Source: an uncultured Paraglaciecola sp. (GTDB taxonomy: Bacteria > Pseudomonadota > Gammaproteobacteria > Enterobacterales > Alteromonadaceae). From it: DNA of 58,682 nucleotides. Each line of letters opens with the position of its first letter. Position 1 is the stretch's first letter. The translations under genes and the position numbers were made by a program. The stretch is from contig NZ_CAJWCF010000010.1 of the NCBI RefSeq assembly GCF_913020055.1, positions 1 through 58,682 of the forward strand. The letters run 5' to 3'. The notes beneath the pieces are model-generated. The model did no database searches and was not told the origin of the DNA. It saw nothing but the letters and a program-made list of their open reading frames with translations. This document shows, one piece after another, positions 27,776 to 35,793 of this stretch.

Positions 27776-30139
27776 CTATAACAATTCCACTGAGTCGAAT
27801 TCAGCAATGGGTGCGTTTGTGGCTACTGCCTGATCACTTATTATAGTTCCGCCACCTTCCAGCAAACCATTAGTGACTGTGGTAAAAGAGTCATGATCTA
27901 GGCCACTCTGATCTTTTTCTAATACAACTGGGTCTAATAGAGATTCTTTGAATGCACTTGCTAAGTCAATATCGAAACTAGCACTTTCATCCTCTCCTAG
28001 GGCGGCTAAATAAGTTTCAAGTCCGTCAGTGTTGTCATTAGTTAAGATATCACTTAAATCATCTAAGTCTGGAGAATATTTGGAGGCGGGATCTTCTACA
28101 TTTATCAATTCTTTTGCATCAAGATCCGTATCTATTGTACTACTGATTTTGCTAAAATCTATATCGAAAGACAGTCCAGATGGCTGTGCAGGTTCAACAA
28201 AAGGCCCCGCGACATTAATAGTTAAAATCGCTGAATCAGTATCAGGATTCAAATTATCGCCGTCTTGAATAGTATAACTAAAGTCCAAATTTACCGTACC
28301 ATCTGCCAAGAGATTCTCTGGTGAAATAGAGAGCCGTTCATCACCTATCGCTATTCTTACTGGTATGAATGTATATACCCCCATGTTATCAATGAATAAA
28401 CTGCCAAAGTCAGTTCTTATCTCTAAAGGGTTATCTGAGTTGTGTCCAGCATCCAATGCATATTGGATCCCTTCATATTGGACATGAGTAAGAATAGGTG
28501 AACCAAAACCATCATCACCAGAGCTATCAGACCTATCTCCCGTACTTTCTTCATTAACAACATTGCCAATAATTCGAGACGCAGATGCCTCCCCTCCACG
28601 CGTGCGAAAATTGATATAATTTGTATCATGATTAGCATCAGGCACGTTAGTCTCAACTGATATTGTCACTGTAGCAGTATCTGTATCAGTACCATCGCTA
28701 AGAGTATAATTAAAGGTGGGTGCGGACGAGCCATCAAGGAAACCTTTATTTTCATAGGTAAAGTCTCCATCCGCATTAATTTGCAATATTCCATTGTCTT
28801 TTGCGCCATTGAAGACCAAAACATCAGTTGGCGATACAGCGGTCACAACACCATCTATTATGCTAAAAGTAGCAACACCGCTAGCAGGATCAATTGCCAA
28901 TTCAATATTATTGATATGTGTAACATTAAGGCTGGCCCCGTCGCCACCGTCTGTGTCCACTACGCCATCACCATCATTATGGGTGACCACATTGCCACTG
29001 ACCGATTGCCCTTCATCCACGCTAAAGCTGTCATCTGCTGCGACTGGGGGATTGTTCACATTCGCTACATTCACTCTCACAGTCGCTGTGCTGGTATCAC
29101 CATCTGCATCGGTAATGGTATAAGTAAAGGTATCCGCACCCACAAAATCTGTGACCGGGGTGTAGCTGAAATTGCCCGCGGCATCCACGGTAACCGTGCC
29201 GCCATTCACCGAGGTAGTATCAAAATCCGTGACTGTAGTGACTGGGTCACCCAAGTCATCATTGCCTAACAGGGTGCCTGTTAATGAGGTGTTTTCATTG
29301 ATAGCAAAGGTATCATCCACCGCATCGGGTAGTTTGTTGACGTTAGCAACGTCCACTCTCACAGTCGCGGTGCTGGTATCACCATCTGCATCGGTAATGG
29401 TATAAGTAAAGGTATCCGCACCCACAAAATCTGTGACCGGTGTGTAGGTAAAATTGCCCGTAGCATCCACGGTAACCGTTCCGCCATTCACCGAGGCACT
29501 ATCAAAAGCCGTGACTGTGGTCGCTTCATCACCCAAGTCATCATTGCCCAACAGGGTACCCGTTAATGAGGTGTTTTCATCCATTCCAAAACTGTCATCT
29601 ACTGCTTCTGGTAAGGCATTAACATTGTCTATAGGATCAACAATTACCGCAGCGACCCCAATAGGATTGTCCAATTCAGTTGTATCATAACCGGCACTGG
29701 CCAGTAATTGATTGCCGTCCCGGGCTAAGGTAACAAAATCGGTTCCTTCATTAGCCGTCTCGCCACCCGCTGCCGTATCAGGCAAATCAATGTCATCACC
29801 AGATTCTATCAATGCTTGAATAGCATCGATATCAGCTAGCACATTATCGTCTACTGTCTCGTTAGTCGTTTGGTTTTGTGATTGGGCTAGTGCTGTTAGC
29901 GAACTTGGCTCTATAGTTTGCGCATCACTGGTCAATAACGCTTCAGGTTCAGCTGTTATCTTTTGCTCTGAACCATCATCAAATACCAGACTAACTTCAC
30001 TACCTTGGGCAAGGTTTAACACTGTACCAGGCGCTAATCTATCACCTATTTCTAAAGTGGAATTTTGTAAGGATCCAGCTTGTACTAATCCGTTAACATC
30101 GATTATTTGCGCATTTTTTGAAATAGTGAAATTTTGCAT
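27776..30139 (-). CDS. Small LapA-type adhesin with retention module and cadherin-like repeats
   Basis: A 787-residue secreted protein. The N-terminus (1-125) matches a LapA retention module (VNGLVQAGSLQ; LEIGDRLAPGTVLNL; SEVSLVFDDGSEQ) ending in a LapG cleavage site DTAAGG with TAAG at 122-125. Two nearly identical 94-residue cadherin/VCBS-like repeats follow (about 174-361; NENTSLTGTLLGNDDLGD, ADTFTYTITDADGDTSTATVRV). A related longer repeat (about 362-500), another domain and an acidic C-terminal region (about 650-787) with no GGxGxD RTX repeats complete it. Export through LapB/C/E is inferred from position. LapA proteins are usually thousands of residues long, so this is unusually compact. 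AGGA lies 9-10 nt before the ATG. Confidence 0.88.
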   Translation of the reverse strand: MQNFTISKNAQIIDVNGLVQAGSLQNSTLEIGDRLAPGTVLNLAQGSEVSLVFDDGSEQKITAEPEALLTSDAQTIEPSSLTALAQSQNQTTNETVDDNVLADIDAIQALIESGDDIDLPDTAAGGETANEGTDFVTLARDGNQLLASAGYDTTELDNPIGVAAVIVDPIDNVNALPEAVDDSFGMDENTSLTGTLLGNDDLGDEATTVTAFDSASVNGGTVTVDATGNFTYTPVTDFVGADTFTYTITDADGDTSTATVRVDVANVNKLPDAVDDTFAINENTSLTGTLLGNDDLGDPVTTVTDFDTTSVNGGTVTVDAAGNFSYTPVTDFVGADTFTYTITDADGDTSTATVRVNVANVNNPPVAADDSFSVDEGQSVSGNVVTHNDGDGVVDTDGGDGASLNVTHINNIELAIDPASGVATFSIIDGVVTAVSPTDVLVFNGAKDNGILQINADGDFTYENKGFLDGSSAPTFNYTLSDGTDTDTATVTISVETNVPDANHDTNYINFRTRGGEASASRIIGNVVNEESTGDRSDSSGDDGFGSPILTHVQYEGIQYALDAGHNSDNPLEIRTDFGSLFIDNMGVYTFIPVRIAIGDERLSISPENLLADGTVNLDFSYTIQDGDNLNPDTDSAILTINVAGPFVEPAQPSGLSFDIDFSKISSTIDTDLDAKELINVEDPASKYSPDLDDLSDILTNDNTDGLETYLAALGEDESASFDIDLASAFKESLLDPVVLEKDQSGLDHDSFTTVTNGLLEGGGTIISDQAVATNAPIAEFDSVELL
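29057..29620 (-). repeat. Tandem 282-bp direct repeat in the adhesin gene
   Basis: Two adjacent units of 282 bp (29057-29338 and 29339-29620; the block ACTCTCAC recurs at 29073 and 29355) are nearly identical in DNA over long stretches and code two 94-residue cadherin-like domains. Such DNA identity points to recent duplication or homogenisation and would allow repeat-number changes. Confidence 0.85.
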
Positions 30140-30297
30140 AGATAACAGTCCTAATAATTTACTTATATCACAAATAAAATCGAGTCAGCTTCAACGAAAT
30201 TCTAGTGTCACTACCTTGTTAAACTTAGCAATGAAATTGATTAACTTACCCAAATGAGAGTAACAAAATATTCTGTCTATCTTTAGTACTATATGAC

Positions 30298-30332
30298 TGT
30301 ATAAGGCGGAATAAGGTATTCCGTCTTATACA
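30298..30332. terminator. Hairpin between PEP-CTERM gene and adhesin gene
   Basis: TGTATAAGGCGGAATA (30298-30313) pairs with TATTCCGTCTTATACA (30317-30332), a 16-bp stem with one G-T pair and a 3-nt loop. It lies 66 bp after the PEP-CTERM stop and 159 bp before the adhesin start on the - strand. No T-run follows, so it may be a terminator, a processing site or an operator. Confidence 0.5.
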
Positions 30333-30397
30333 TATGTATGAAATTCAGTAGAGGGTAGGTTGGACTCTTAACGATATAAGAAGGATCCAATCAACAA

Positions 30398-31012
30398 TTA
30401 ACCTTTAAATTTACGTGCACCTAAACCAAGAAGAACTAAAGCAAAAAGAGCAAGGGTAGAAGGCTCGGGGACTTGAGTAGTGCGTTTAAATACATAATTT
30501 ATGTTAAAGCCAAGGACAGCGCGATCAGACACATAAGCTGAAAAATCTCCCTGCTCATAAGCATCATTAGCATCACCATTCACATTAGCAAGTGTGTCTT
30601 CTAACACTATATTAAGTCCAGGTGATGAATTAAACGAGTCATACCATGCTTTATGATTAACATCGGCGTACAATAGACCAGCTAGAGCATCTAAACGCTT
30701 TTCTTCATTAATTTCGTCTTCCGTAATAACGCCAGACGCATTGACGTCCTCCCAAAAAGCGGATAATGCGAAATCTTCCGATTTATCACCAGGAACAGAA
30801 AATAATTCCATTGCAGCTTCTAGGCCATTTAAAGCTTTATTTTCTTTTTTATCGTTATTTCTCAAATCAAAAAATCCGACATATTCCCATAGGTCTTTAC
30901 CATCTGAATAAACTTCACCTTTTTGGAAATAGATAATACCGGCATTAGATTGCCCTACTAAACCCATTGACATAACAACTGCGAACATAACTTTTAAGAA
31001 TTTACTACTCAC
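30398..31012 (-). CDS. PEP-CTERM sorting-signal protein
   Basis: A 204-residue exported protein. The signal peptide runs to about SNA-GI, an acidic, mostly unrecognised middle follows, and the C-terminus is a textbook PEP-CTERM signal: VPEPSTLALFALVLLGLGAR plus a basic end. PEP-CTERM proteins are processed by exosortase and are linked to exopolysaccharide and floc formation. No exosortase gene is in this window. The start is taken as GTG at 31012 because GGAG (31019-31022) sits 6 nt before it; an in-frame TTG at 31024 overlaps that site. A sigma-54-type promoter lies upstream at 31120-31135. The middle domain has no recognised homology. Confidence 0.85.
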   Translation of the reverse strand: MSSKFLKVMFAVVMSMGLVGQSNAGIIYFQKGEVYSDGKDLWEYVGFFDLRNNDKKENKALNGLEAAMELFSVPGDKSEDFALSAFWEDVNASGVITEDEINEEKRLDALAGLLYADVNHKAWYDSFNSSPGLNIVLEDTLANVNGDANDAYEQGDFSAYVSDRAVLGFNINYVFKRTTQVPEPSTLALFALVLLGLGARKFKG

Positions 31013-31119
31013 AACATTCTCCAAGCGGATTCAAAATCCATAATAACATTTCAATAATGCCGATTTGTAATAGTAACATAAAATAGGCAATCGATAAAAC
31101 AGCTTATGTTTCAATCAAA

Positions 31120-31135
31120 TGCACCAATCAAGCCA
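31120..31135 (-). promoter_or_regulatory. Sigma-54-type -24/-12 promoter for the PEP-CTERM gene
   Basis: On the - strand TGGCTTGATTGGTGCA (31135 to 31120) has the invariant GG and GC with correct spacing. With flanking bases it fits YTGGCACGNNNNTTGCWNNW at 12 of 15 specified positions. The start of transcription would be near 31110, giving a leader of about 98 nt. Known PEP-CTERM genes in several proteobacteria are controlled by RpoN with the PrsK/PrsR two-component system. Confidence 0.6.
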
Positions 31136-31492
31136 ACTTTAAAATAACGTTATTTATCAACTCGTTACAATAAATTTACAAGTCAAAAAAATGACACCTG
31201 TTAAAAATACTGACACATAGATTGGATTAATTTACATCATTTGAAAAAATGAGCTAAGGGATTAACTAATCAATTGGTTTAAATGAAGATAACCTAAAAG
31301 CTTTTAGTAAAAAGCTGGTTGAGCCTGCCTAATATGTTAGCTGAACGTCTAGGGAGATGGTTTCTTAAATATCCATAACATCAAAAACCTTATATTAAAC
31401 AAACATAGGGATCTTGTTTACTTAATTATTTTTTAATGCGATTTTTAGTAGTCAATTTATGAAAATTTATTTTTAGTGGCAAGTCTTGCATC

Positions 31493-31560
31493 AGGCTAAA
31501 TCCACAACAATGTTGTTTTATGGGGGTAAACAACACTTTTTTGTCTAAAACTTTTAGCCT
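31493..31560 (+). promoter_or_regulatory. Nested inverted repeats resembling an attenuator
   Basis: Outer arms AGGCTAAA (31493-31500) and TTTAGCCT (31553-31560) enclose two competing hairpins: ACAACA/TGTTGT (31504-31516) and TGTTGTTT/AAACAACA (31511-31535). The second is followed by six T (31537-31542), a terminator-like pattern. The stems are AT-rich and weak, so this is only a candidate leader or small RNA end. Confidence 0.3.
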
Positions 31561-31670
31561 AGTCCACAAAATATGCGGCAACATCGTATTGACATAAAGG
31601 GTTATCGGAATACCTTATGGCTATTAAAATTGCCGTTATCACCCACCATTTTACTTTGTGAGACCTAGTG

Positions 31671-32612
31671 ATGCTAAAACTTAAACCATGTTTGTTATTG
31701 ATCATTTTACTCTTTTGTCAAACTTCATATGCCAATCAGCCCTTAGGTTGCCCTACAGATTTGCCACCAATACCTGCGGGAGAGAAAGCAAAATTAATCT
31801 CCAATGACTTTCTTTTTTTGGAAGGGCCAACTTGGTCAGAAACCACAAACGTCTATTATTTTTCTGAAATGAATTTCAGCAGTACGCAAGAAAACGGGCC
31901 CGATGCCAAGATTTATCAGCTTAAGTTACCTAATACCCTAGCCGTTTTTATCGAGCATAGTGGTACAAATGGTTTATTAGCAAAAGGGGGGGAACTCTTT
32001 GCTATGAACCATGATTCCCAGTCTGTTTCTAGCTACTCATTGACCACTAAACAGAAAATTATCATTGCTGACAACTTCCATGGCCAACATTTTCATTCAC
32101 CTAACGATATGGCTTTGCATACCAAAAAACATATTTACTTTACTGATCCTGACTGGCAATTAGGTGACCGACTACCTCAGTTAGATTTCACTGGTGTCTA
32201 TTGGATAGACCCAGAAGGTAAAGTGTCACTGGTGGATAAGTCTTTAGATAAACCGAATGGCGTTGTGTTGTCCTTAGACGAACGGACACTGTATGTAGGT
32301 GACGCTGAAAACAGAGTGAACACTTATCAAGTTTCAGAGGATGGCAGTGTATCAAACACTCGTAAGTTGTTTGCCAATATCCAATCCCCAGACGGGATGA
32401 CAATAGACTGCGCAGGCAACCTTTACATTACCAGTCACGCAGAAGGCAGTATTTACCTATATTCAGCAGAGGGTACCAAGCTAGATAAGATTGAAGTTGG
32501 CCCTAATACTACCAATGTTGAATTCGGCGGCCCAGATATGCAGACACTACTCATTACTACAGCTTCAGGACTTTATAGCATTCGTACTAACCTGCCAGGC
32601 GTAGTGCGCTAG
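31671..32612 (+). CDS. Secreted SMP-30/gluconolactonase-type lactonase
   Basis: A 313-residue protein with a signal peptide (about 1-21, ending SYA-NQ) and the six-bladed SMP-30 beta-propeller. Candidate metal-ligand motifs are LEGPTWSE, HSPNDMAL, KPNGVVLSLDE and SPDGMTIDCAG. Family members hydrolyse sugar lactones such as gluconolactone; export suggests action on periplasmic or external lactones. The ATG at 31671 is preferred to an adjacent in-frame GTG at 31668. It is followed by a terminator hairpin and faces nfeD. Confidence 0.85.
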   Translation: MLKLKPCLLLIILLFCQTSYANQPLGCPTDLPPIPAGEKAKLISNDFLFLEGPTWSETTNVYYFSEMNFSSTQENGPDAKIYQLKLPNTLAVFIEHSGTNGLLAKGGELFAMNHDSQSVSSYSLTTKQKIIIADNFHGQHFHSPNDMALHTKKHIYFTDPDWQLGDRLPQLDFTGVYWIDPEGKVSLVDKSLDKPNGVVLSLDERTLYVGDAENRVNTYQVSEDGSVSNTRKLFANIQSPDGMTIDCAGNLYITSHAEGSIYLYSAEGTKLDKIEVGPNTTNVEFGGPDMQTLLITTASGLYSIRTNLPGVVR

Positions 32613-32665
32613 CTTTGATTTAAATAGCTTAGGAAATAAAACACGAATTTTACACTACGCATAAA

Positions 32666-32688
32666 AAAGTCGGGCTTGCCCCGACTTT
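32666..32688. terminator. Bidirectional terminator between SMP-30 and nfeD genes
   Basis: AAAGTCGGG (32666-32674) pairs with CCCGACTTT (32680-32688) over a 5-nt loop. On the - strand the stem ends in six T, a good intrinsic terminator for the qmcA-nfeD pair; on the + strand the tail is shorter. Confidence 0.85.
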
Positions 32689-32710
32689 AATTTAAGATTC
32701 AAAATTTACA

Positions 32711-33163
32711 TTAAGCGGCTTTTATATGAAAAACACCCACATCAGCTTCCACCACTTGGACCTTGGTACCAGAGACCAAATGTTCACTGGCAACTAACTT
32801 CCAGTCGATGCCTGAATAATGGTAAACGGGTGTCAATTCAGGGGCCACATCTTCAACCAAAATAAAACTATGACCTACTAAATCGCCTTTTGCTTTTGTT
32901 GTGTCTACCTGAGTTTGCATATTCTTTAAAGGTTTCCATAACAATACGGCCGCTACCGCTGTCAGTAAACCAGTGCTAAGCAGTGCCGACAACAACGTGT
33001 CTGGAATAATACCCACATACAATAAGCCAGCACTTACCAAAGCAGCACAACCTACAAAAAACAGTACAAAAGTTGAAAAGCCCAACACTGCAATTTCAAT
33101 GACTAACATAAGAATGCCAAAAATGAGCAAACTTTGAGCTAAATTATTGAGTGCCCACTGCAT
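32711..33163 (-). CDS. NfeD-family membrane protein (YbbJ type)
   Basis: A 150-residue protein with two or three membrane segments in the first 80 residues and a C-terminal OB-fold domain (about 90-148; GLVGHSF-type motif seen as GDLVGHSFILVEDV). Short NfeD proteins pair with SPFH proteins, and the gene starts 3 nt after the upstream SPFH gene, as ybbJ follows qmcA in E. coli. The likely role is assembly or stability of a membrane microdomain. A terminator follows it. Confidence 0.9.
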   Translation of the reverse strand: MQWALNNLAQSLLIFGILMLVIEIAVLGFSTFVLFFVGCAALVSAGLLYVGIIPDTLLSALLSTGLLTAVAAVLLWKPLKNMQTQVDTTKAKGDLVGHSFILVEDVAPELTPVYHYSGIDWKLVASEHLVSGTKVQVVEADVGVFHIKAA

Positions 33164-33166
33164 ACA

Positions 33167-34102
33167 TTACCCCTTATTTAACTGGTTAATAATGGTCATG
33201 GCTTGTGCTACCACACCAGCGGCCTCTGTTGAACCGTCTGGCAACAACACAACTGAAGACTCTTTGGCAATAGCATGTTTGGCTTCGATAGCTTTGGTGG
33301 CTAAATCAAGCTGAATGGCTTTTTGCCCTTCTTCGGTGGCCGCAGCCTCACCTACTTGGCGTAGCGCTTCAGCTTGAGCTGTGGCTACCGCCACTATAGC
33401 TTTAGCTTCACCTTCAGCACGTAATACTTGTTCAGCTTTGTCTGCTTCTGCGGCTAATACTACCGAGGCTTTTTCACCTTCAGCACGGTTAATAGCAGCC
33501 TGCCTATCGCCTTCTGATTCAAGTATTTGCGCACGTTTGACTCGCTCAGCCTTCATTTGTGCTTCCATAGCTTCCATTACCGATTGAGGTGGCACAATAT
33601 CTTTTATTTCATAACGCAAAACCTGTATGCCCCAAGGGCTAGCAGCGTCATTAATGGCTGAAACAATATTAGTATTCAGCACATCACGCTCTTCGAAGGT
33701 TTTATCTAATTCCATTTTACCTAATTCAGAACGCATAGTAGTTTGCGCTAATTGAGTGACTGCGAATTCGTAATCGTCTATGCCATAGGTTGCTTTGTAG
33801 GGATCAAGCACTCGAAAATACAAAACACCATCTACCGACAAAGAGATGTTGTCTTTGGTAATTGCGCTTTGTTCAGGAACGTCAACGGCTTTTTCTTTTA
33901 ACGAGCGATCCGCAGAAATACGGTCAATAAAAGGCACAATGAAATTTAATCCGGCTTCTTTAGTTGACTGAAATTTACCAAATCGTTCAATTACATAAGC
34001 ACGGTTTTGTGGGACAAACTTGATGGAGGTTTTGAGTACCACCACCACAAACAGTAAAATAAGAGCTTGAGGGGTAAAAATATAATCGAGCAATAGTTCC
34101 AT
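33167..34102 (-). CDS. qmcA: SPFH/band 7 protein, QmcA type
   Basis: A 311-residue stomatin/prohibitin-like protein (E. coli QmcA is 305). It has an N-terminal membrane segment (about 8-24), the SPFH domain (about 25-190; VPQNRAYVIERFGKFQ, FIVPFIDRI, GIQVLRYEIKDI) and an alanine/glutamate-rich coiled coil (about 190-270) for oligomerisation. The family forms large ring or cage assemblies in the inner membrane and modulates FtsH or lipid-domain functions. An AAGGA site precedes the ATG. It is coupled with nfeD. Confidence 0.93.
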   Translation of the reverse strand: MELLLDYIFTPQALILLFVVVVLKTSIKFVPQNRAYVIERFGKFQSTKEAGLNFIVPFIDRISADRSLKEKAVDVPEQSAITKDNISLSVDGVLYFRVLDPYKATYGIDDYEFAVTQLAQTTMRSELGKMELDKTFEERDVLNTNIVSAINDAASPWGIQVLRYEIKDIVPPQSVMEAMEAQMKAERVKRAQILESEGDRQAAINRAEGEKASVVLAAEADKAEQVLRAEGEAKAIVAVATAQAEALRQVGEAAATEEGQKAIQLDLATKAIEAKHAIAKESSVVLLPDGSTEAAGVVAQAMTIINQLNKG

Positions 34103-34503
34103 AACTGACTTCCTTATTCGGCACGGCTAGACTTGCCGTAGGGTAGATATATGGCCAAACTGGGCAATTTTCAAGCTTTTTCAATCTTTTAACGCATAGA
34201 TCACTTTCACAAACACAGTTGCTTTGTATCTAATCCTTTACTGCTGGCAACCTGTTCAAAGGAATTGTTTTGTTGCTTGCATTGAATATCAGGCACAACA
34301 ACTGACGCTGTTCTAAATGATAAATTACCTGCCGATTCTTCTGGTCTGCATTTGGAGATAGCTTATGTCCACTTATAACCACTCACTTATAAACACTCAC
34401 TTAACTTTAGCCATAATCATCATTCGATATGATAATAACTACGCGGGTAAATGCTAAATTATTGACTGCATTCATCATAAACAGATAGATAACAGGGTTG
34501 CCC
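34103..34503. other. 401-bp divergent intergenic region
   Basis: It separates qmcA (-) from the acyl-CoA dehydrogenase gene (+). I see no gene. It contains a 14-bp tandem repeat (34370-34404) and a single FadR-like half-site CTGGTCTG at 34341-34348 without its partner half. Confidence 0.5.
34370..34404 (+). repeat. 14-bp tandem repeat, 2.5 copies
   Basis: CACTTATAACCACT (34370-34383) is followed by CACTTATAAACACT (34384-34397) and a partial CACTTAA (34398-34404). It lies about 100 bp upstream of the acyl-CoA dehydrogenase start. Confidence 0.75.
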
Positions 34504-35658
34504 ATGAGCACAACAGAAGATGCCAATATCGAAGAAATACAGATGTTCCGCGATATGGTTTTGCGCTTTTTAGAACAAGAAGTCTTACCCCATTACGATA
34601 CATGGGAAAAAAACCACAAAATGCCACGAGAAATGTGGAACACCTTAGGTAGCGCAGGCATGTTATTGGTGGATTTTCCTGAGAAATACGGTGCGGCTGG
34701 TGCAAGCTTCGACGTCTGTCAAATGATCCAAGAAGAAATGTGTCGCATGGGTTTCCACGGATTAGGCACCGGTTATAACATTCACGCAAATATAGTGGCG
34801 CCCTATGTCATGAACATTGGCACACAACAGCAACAAGACCAATGGCTACCCAAAATGGTAACTGGCGAAGTGGTAACAGCTCTTGCTATGACTGAACCAG
34901 GTGCGGGAAGTGATTTGGCAGGCATGCGTACCAGCGCAGTAAAAGACGGCGATGAATATGTGCTAAACGGCTCTAAAACATTCATTACCAACGGCAACAC
35001 TGCTGAAATGATCATTGTATGTGCCAAAACTGATATACATGCTGGCTCTAAAGGTATTTCTTTATTTTTAGTCGATACAAGCTTACCCGGATTTTCAACC
35101 GGTAAACCGATTGAAAAGATGGGGCAACATTGTAGTGATACTGCCGAATTGTTCTTTGAAAATATGCGTATTCCCAGTGATGCTTTATTAGGTGAAGAGG
35201 GCAAAGGGTTTGTATATTTAATGCAAGAACTACCTCGCGAACGACTTGGATGTGCGGTACAAGCCATTGGTCACGCTCAGGGTGCCCTTGATTTAACCTG
35301 TGATTATGTAAAAGAACGCAAAGCGTTCGGCCAATCCGTTTCGCAATTTCAAAATACCCGGTTTAAGTTAGCACAGTGTCAAACCGAACTTGAATTATGT
35401 CGAGCACTTTTAGAAAAACATATGTACAAGTACAAACAGGGTAAAATGACAGTGTCCGATGCAGCCATGTTAAAACTCGCTGCCACAGAAATGCAACTGA
35501 CTATGGTCAACGAATGCCTGCAGTTATTTGGTGGTTATGGTTATACCGACGAATATCCTATCTCGCGTTTTTATCGAGATGCTCGTATACAAACAATTTA
35601 CGCGGGTAGCTCAGAAATTATGAAAGAAGTGATAGCACGCGGTATTTTAGGTCGATAA
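34504..35658 (+). CDS. Acyl-CoA dehydrogenase (LCAD/IVD-type active site)
   Basis: A 384-residue FAD flavoenzyme of fatty or branched acyl-CoA oxidation. The FAD-binding segment reads ALAMTEPGAGSDLAGM; other family marks are ITNG and RKAFGQSVSQFQ. The catalytic base of medium- and short-chain enzymes (YEG near the C-terminus) is replaced here by alanine (IYAGSSEIMKE, A367). E246 in LPRERLG occupies the alternative helix-G position used by long-chain and isovaleryl-CoA dehydrogenases, so I infer that type. The ATG at 34504 is chosen because AGGG (34494-34497) is 6 nt upstream; an in-frame TTG at 34498 is too close to it. Exact chain-length preference is unknown. Confidence 0.9.
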   Translation: MSTTEDANIEEIQMFRDMVLRFLEQEVLPHYDTWEKNHKMPREMWNTLGSAGMLLVDFPEKYGAAGASFDVCQMIQEEMCRMGFHGLGTGYNIHANIVAPYVMNIGTQQQQDQWLPKMVTGEVVTALAMTEPGAGSDLAGMRTSAVKDGDEYVLNGSKTFITNGNTAEMIIVCAKTDIHAGSKGISLFLVDTSLPGFSTGKPIEKMGQHCSDTAELFFENMRIPSDALLGEEGKGFVYLMQELPRERLGCAVQAIGHAQGALDLTCDYVKERKAFGQSVSQFQNTRFKLAQCQTELELCRALLEKHMYKYKQGKMTVSDAAMLKLAATEMQLTMVNECLQLFGGYGYTDEYPISRFYRDARIQTIYAGSSEIMKEVIARGILGR

Positions 35659-35793
35659 CAAACCAAAGTGATATAAACGTTATTATTGGCAATAGTAACC
35701 TTTATATCCGTTCAATTTGAAGAGTAGTTAATTAAGACATTGCAGCAAGTAATACTAATTACCCATAGTAGATAGTAGGTTGCGATATCTATT

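Larger units (their letters stand above)
31025..31667. other. 643-bp gene-free region with promoter and hairpins
   Basis: No convincing gene is seen. It holds the sigma-54-type site (31120-31135) reading left. It also contains a possible TTGACA -35 box (31589-31594) for the SMP-30 gene without a good -10, and a set of overlapping inverted repeats at 31493-31560. The rest is AT-rich sequence without recognised structure. Confidence 0.6.

Noticed and set aside
28781-29690. Several + strand open frames opposite the adhesin gene
   Set aside because: They are shadows of the repetitive, stop-poor adhesin gene with no ribosome-binding sites or recognisable products.
31476-31490. TGGCAAGTCTTGCA as a sigma-54 promoter on the + strand
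   Set aside because: GG and GC are 10 bases apart instead of 12, so the spacing is wrong.
34341-34348. FadR site upstream of the acyl-CoA dehydrogenase
   Set aside because: Only the left half CTGGTCTG is present; the expected GACCAG half is missing.
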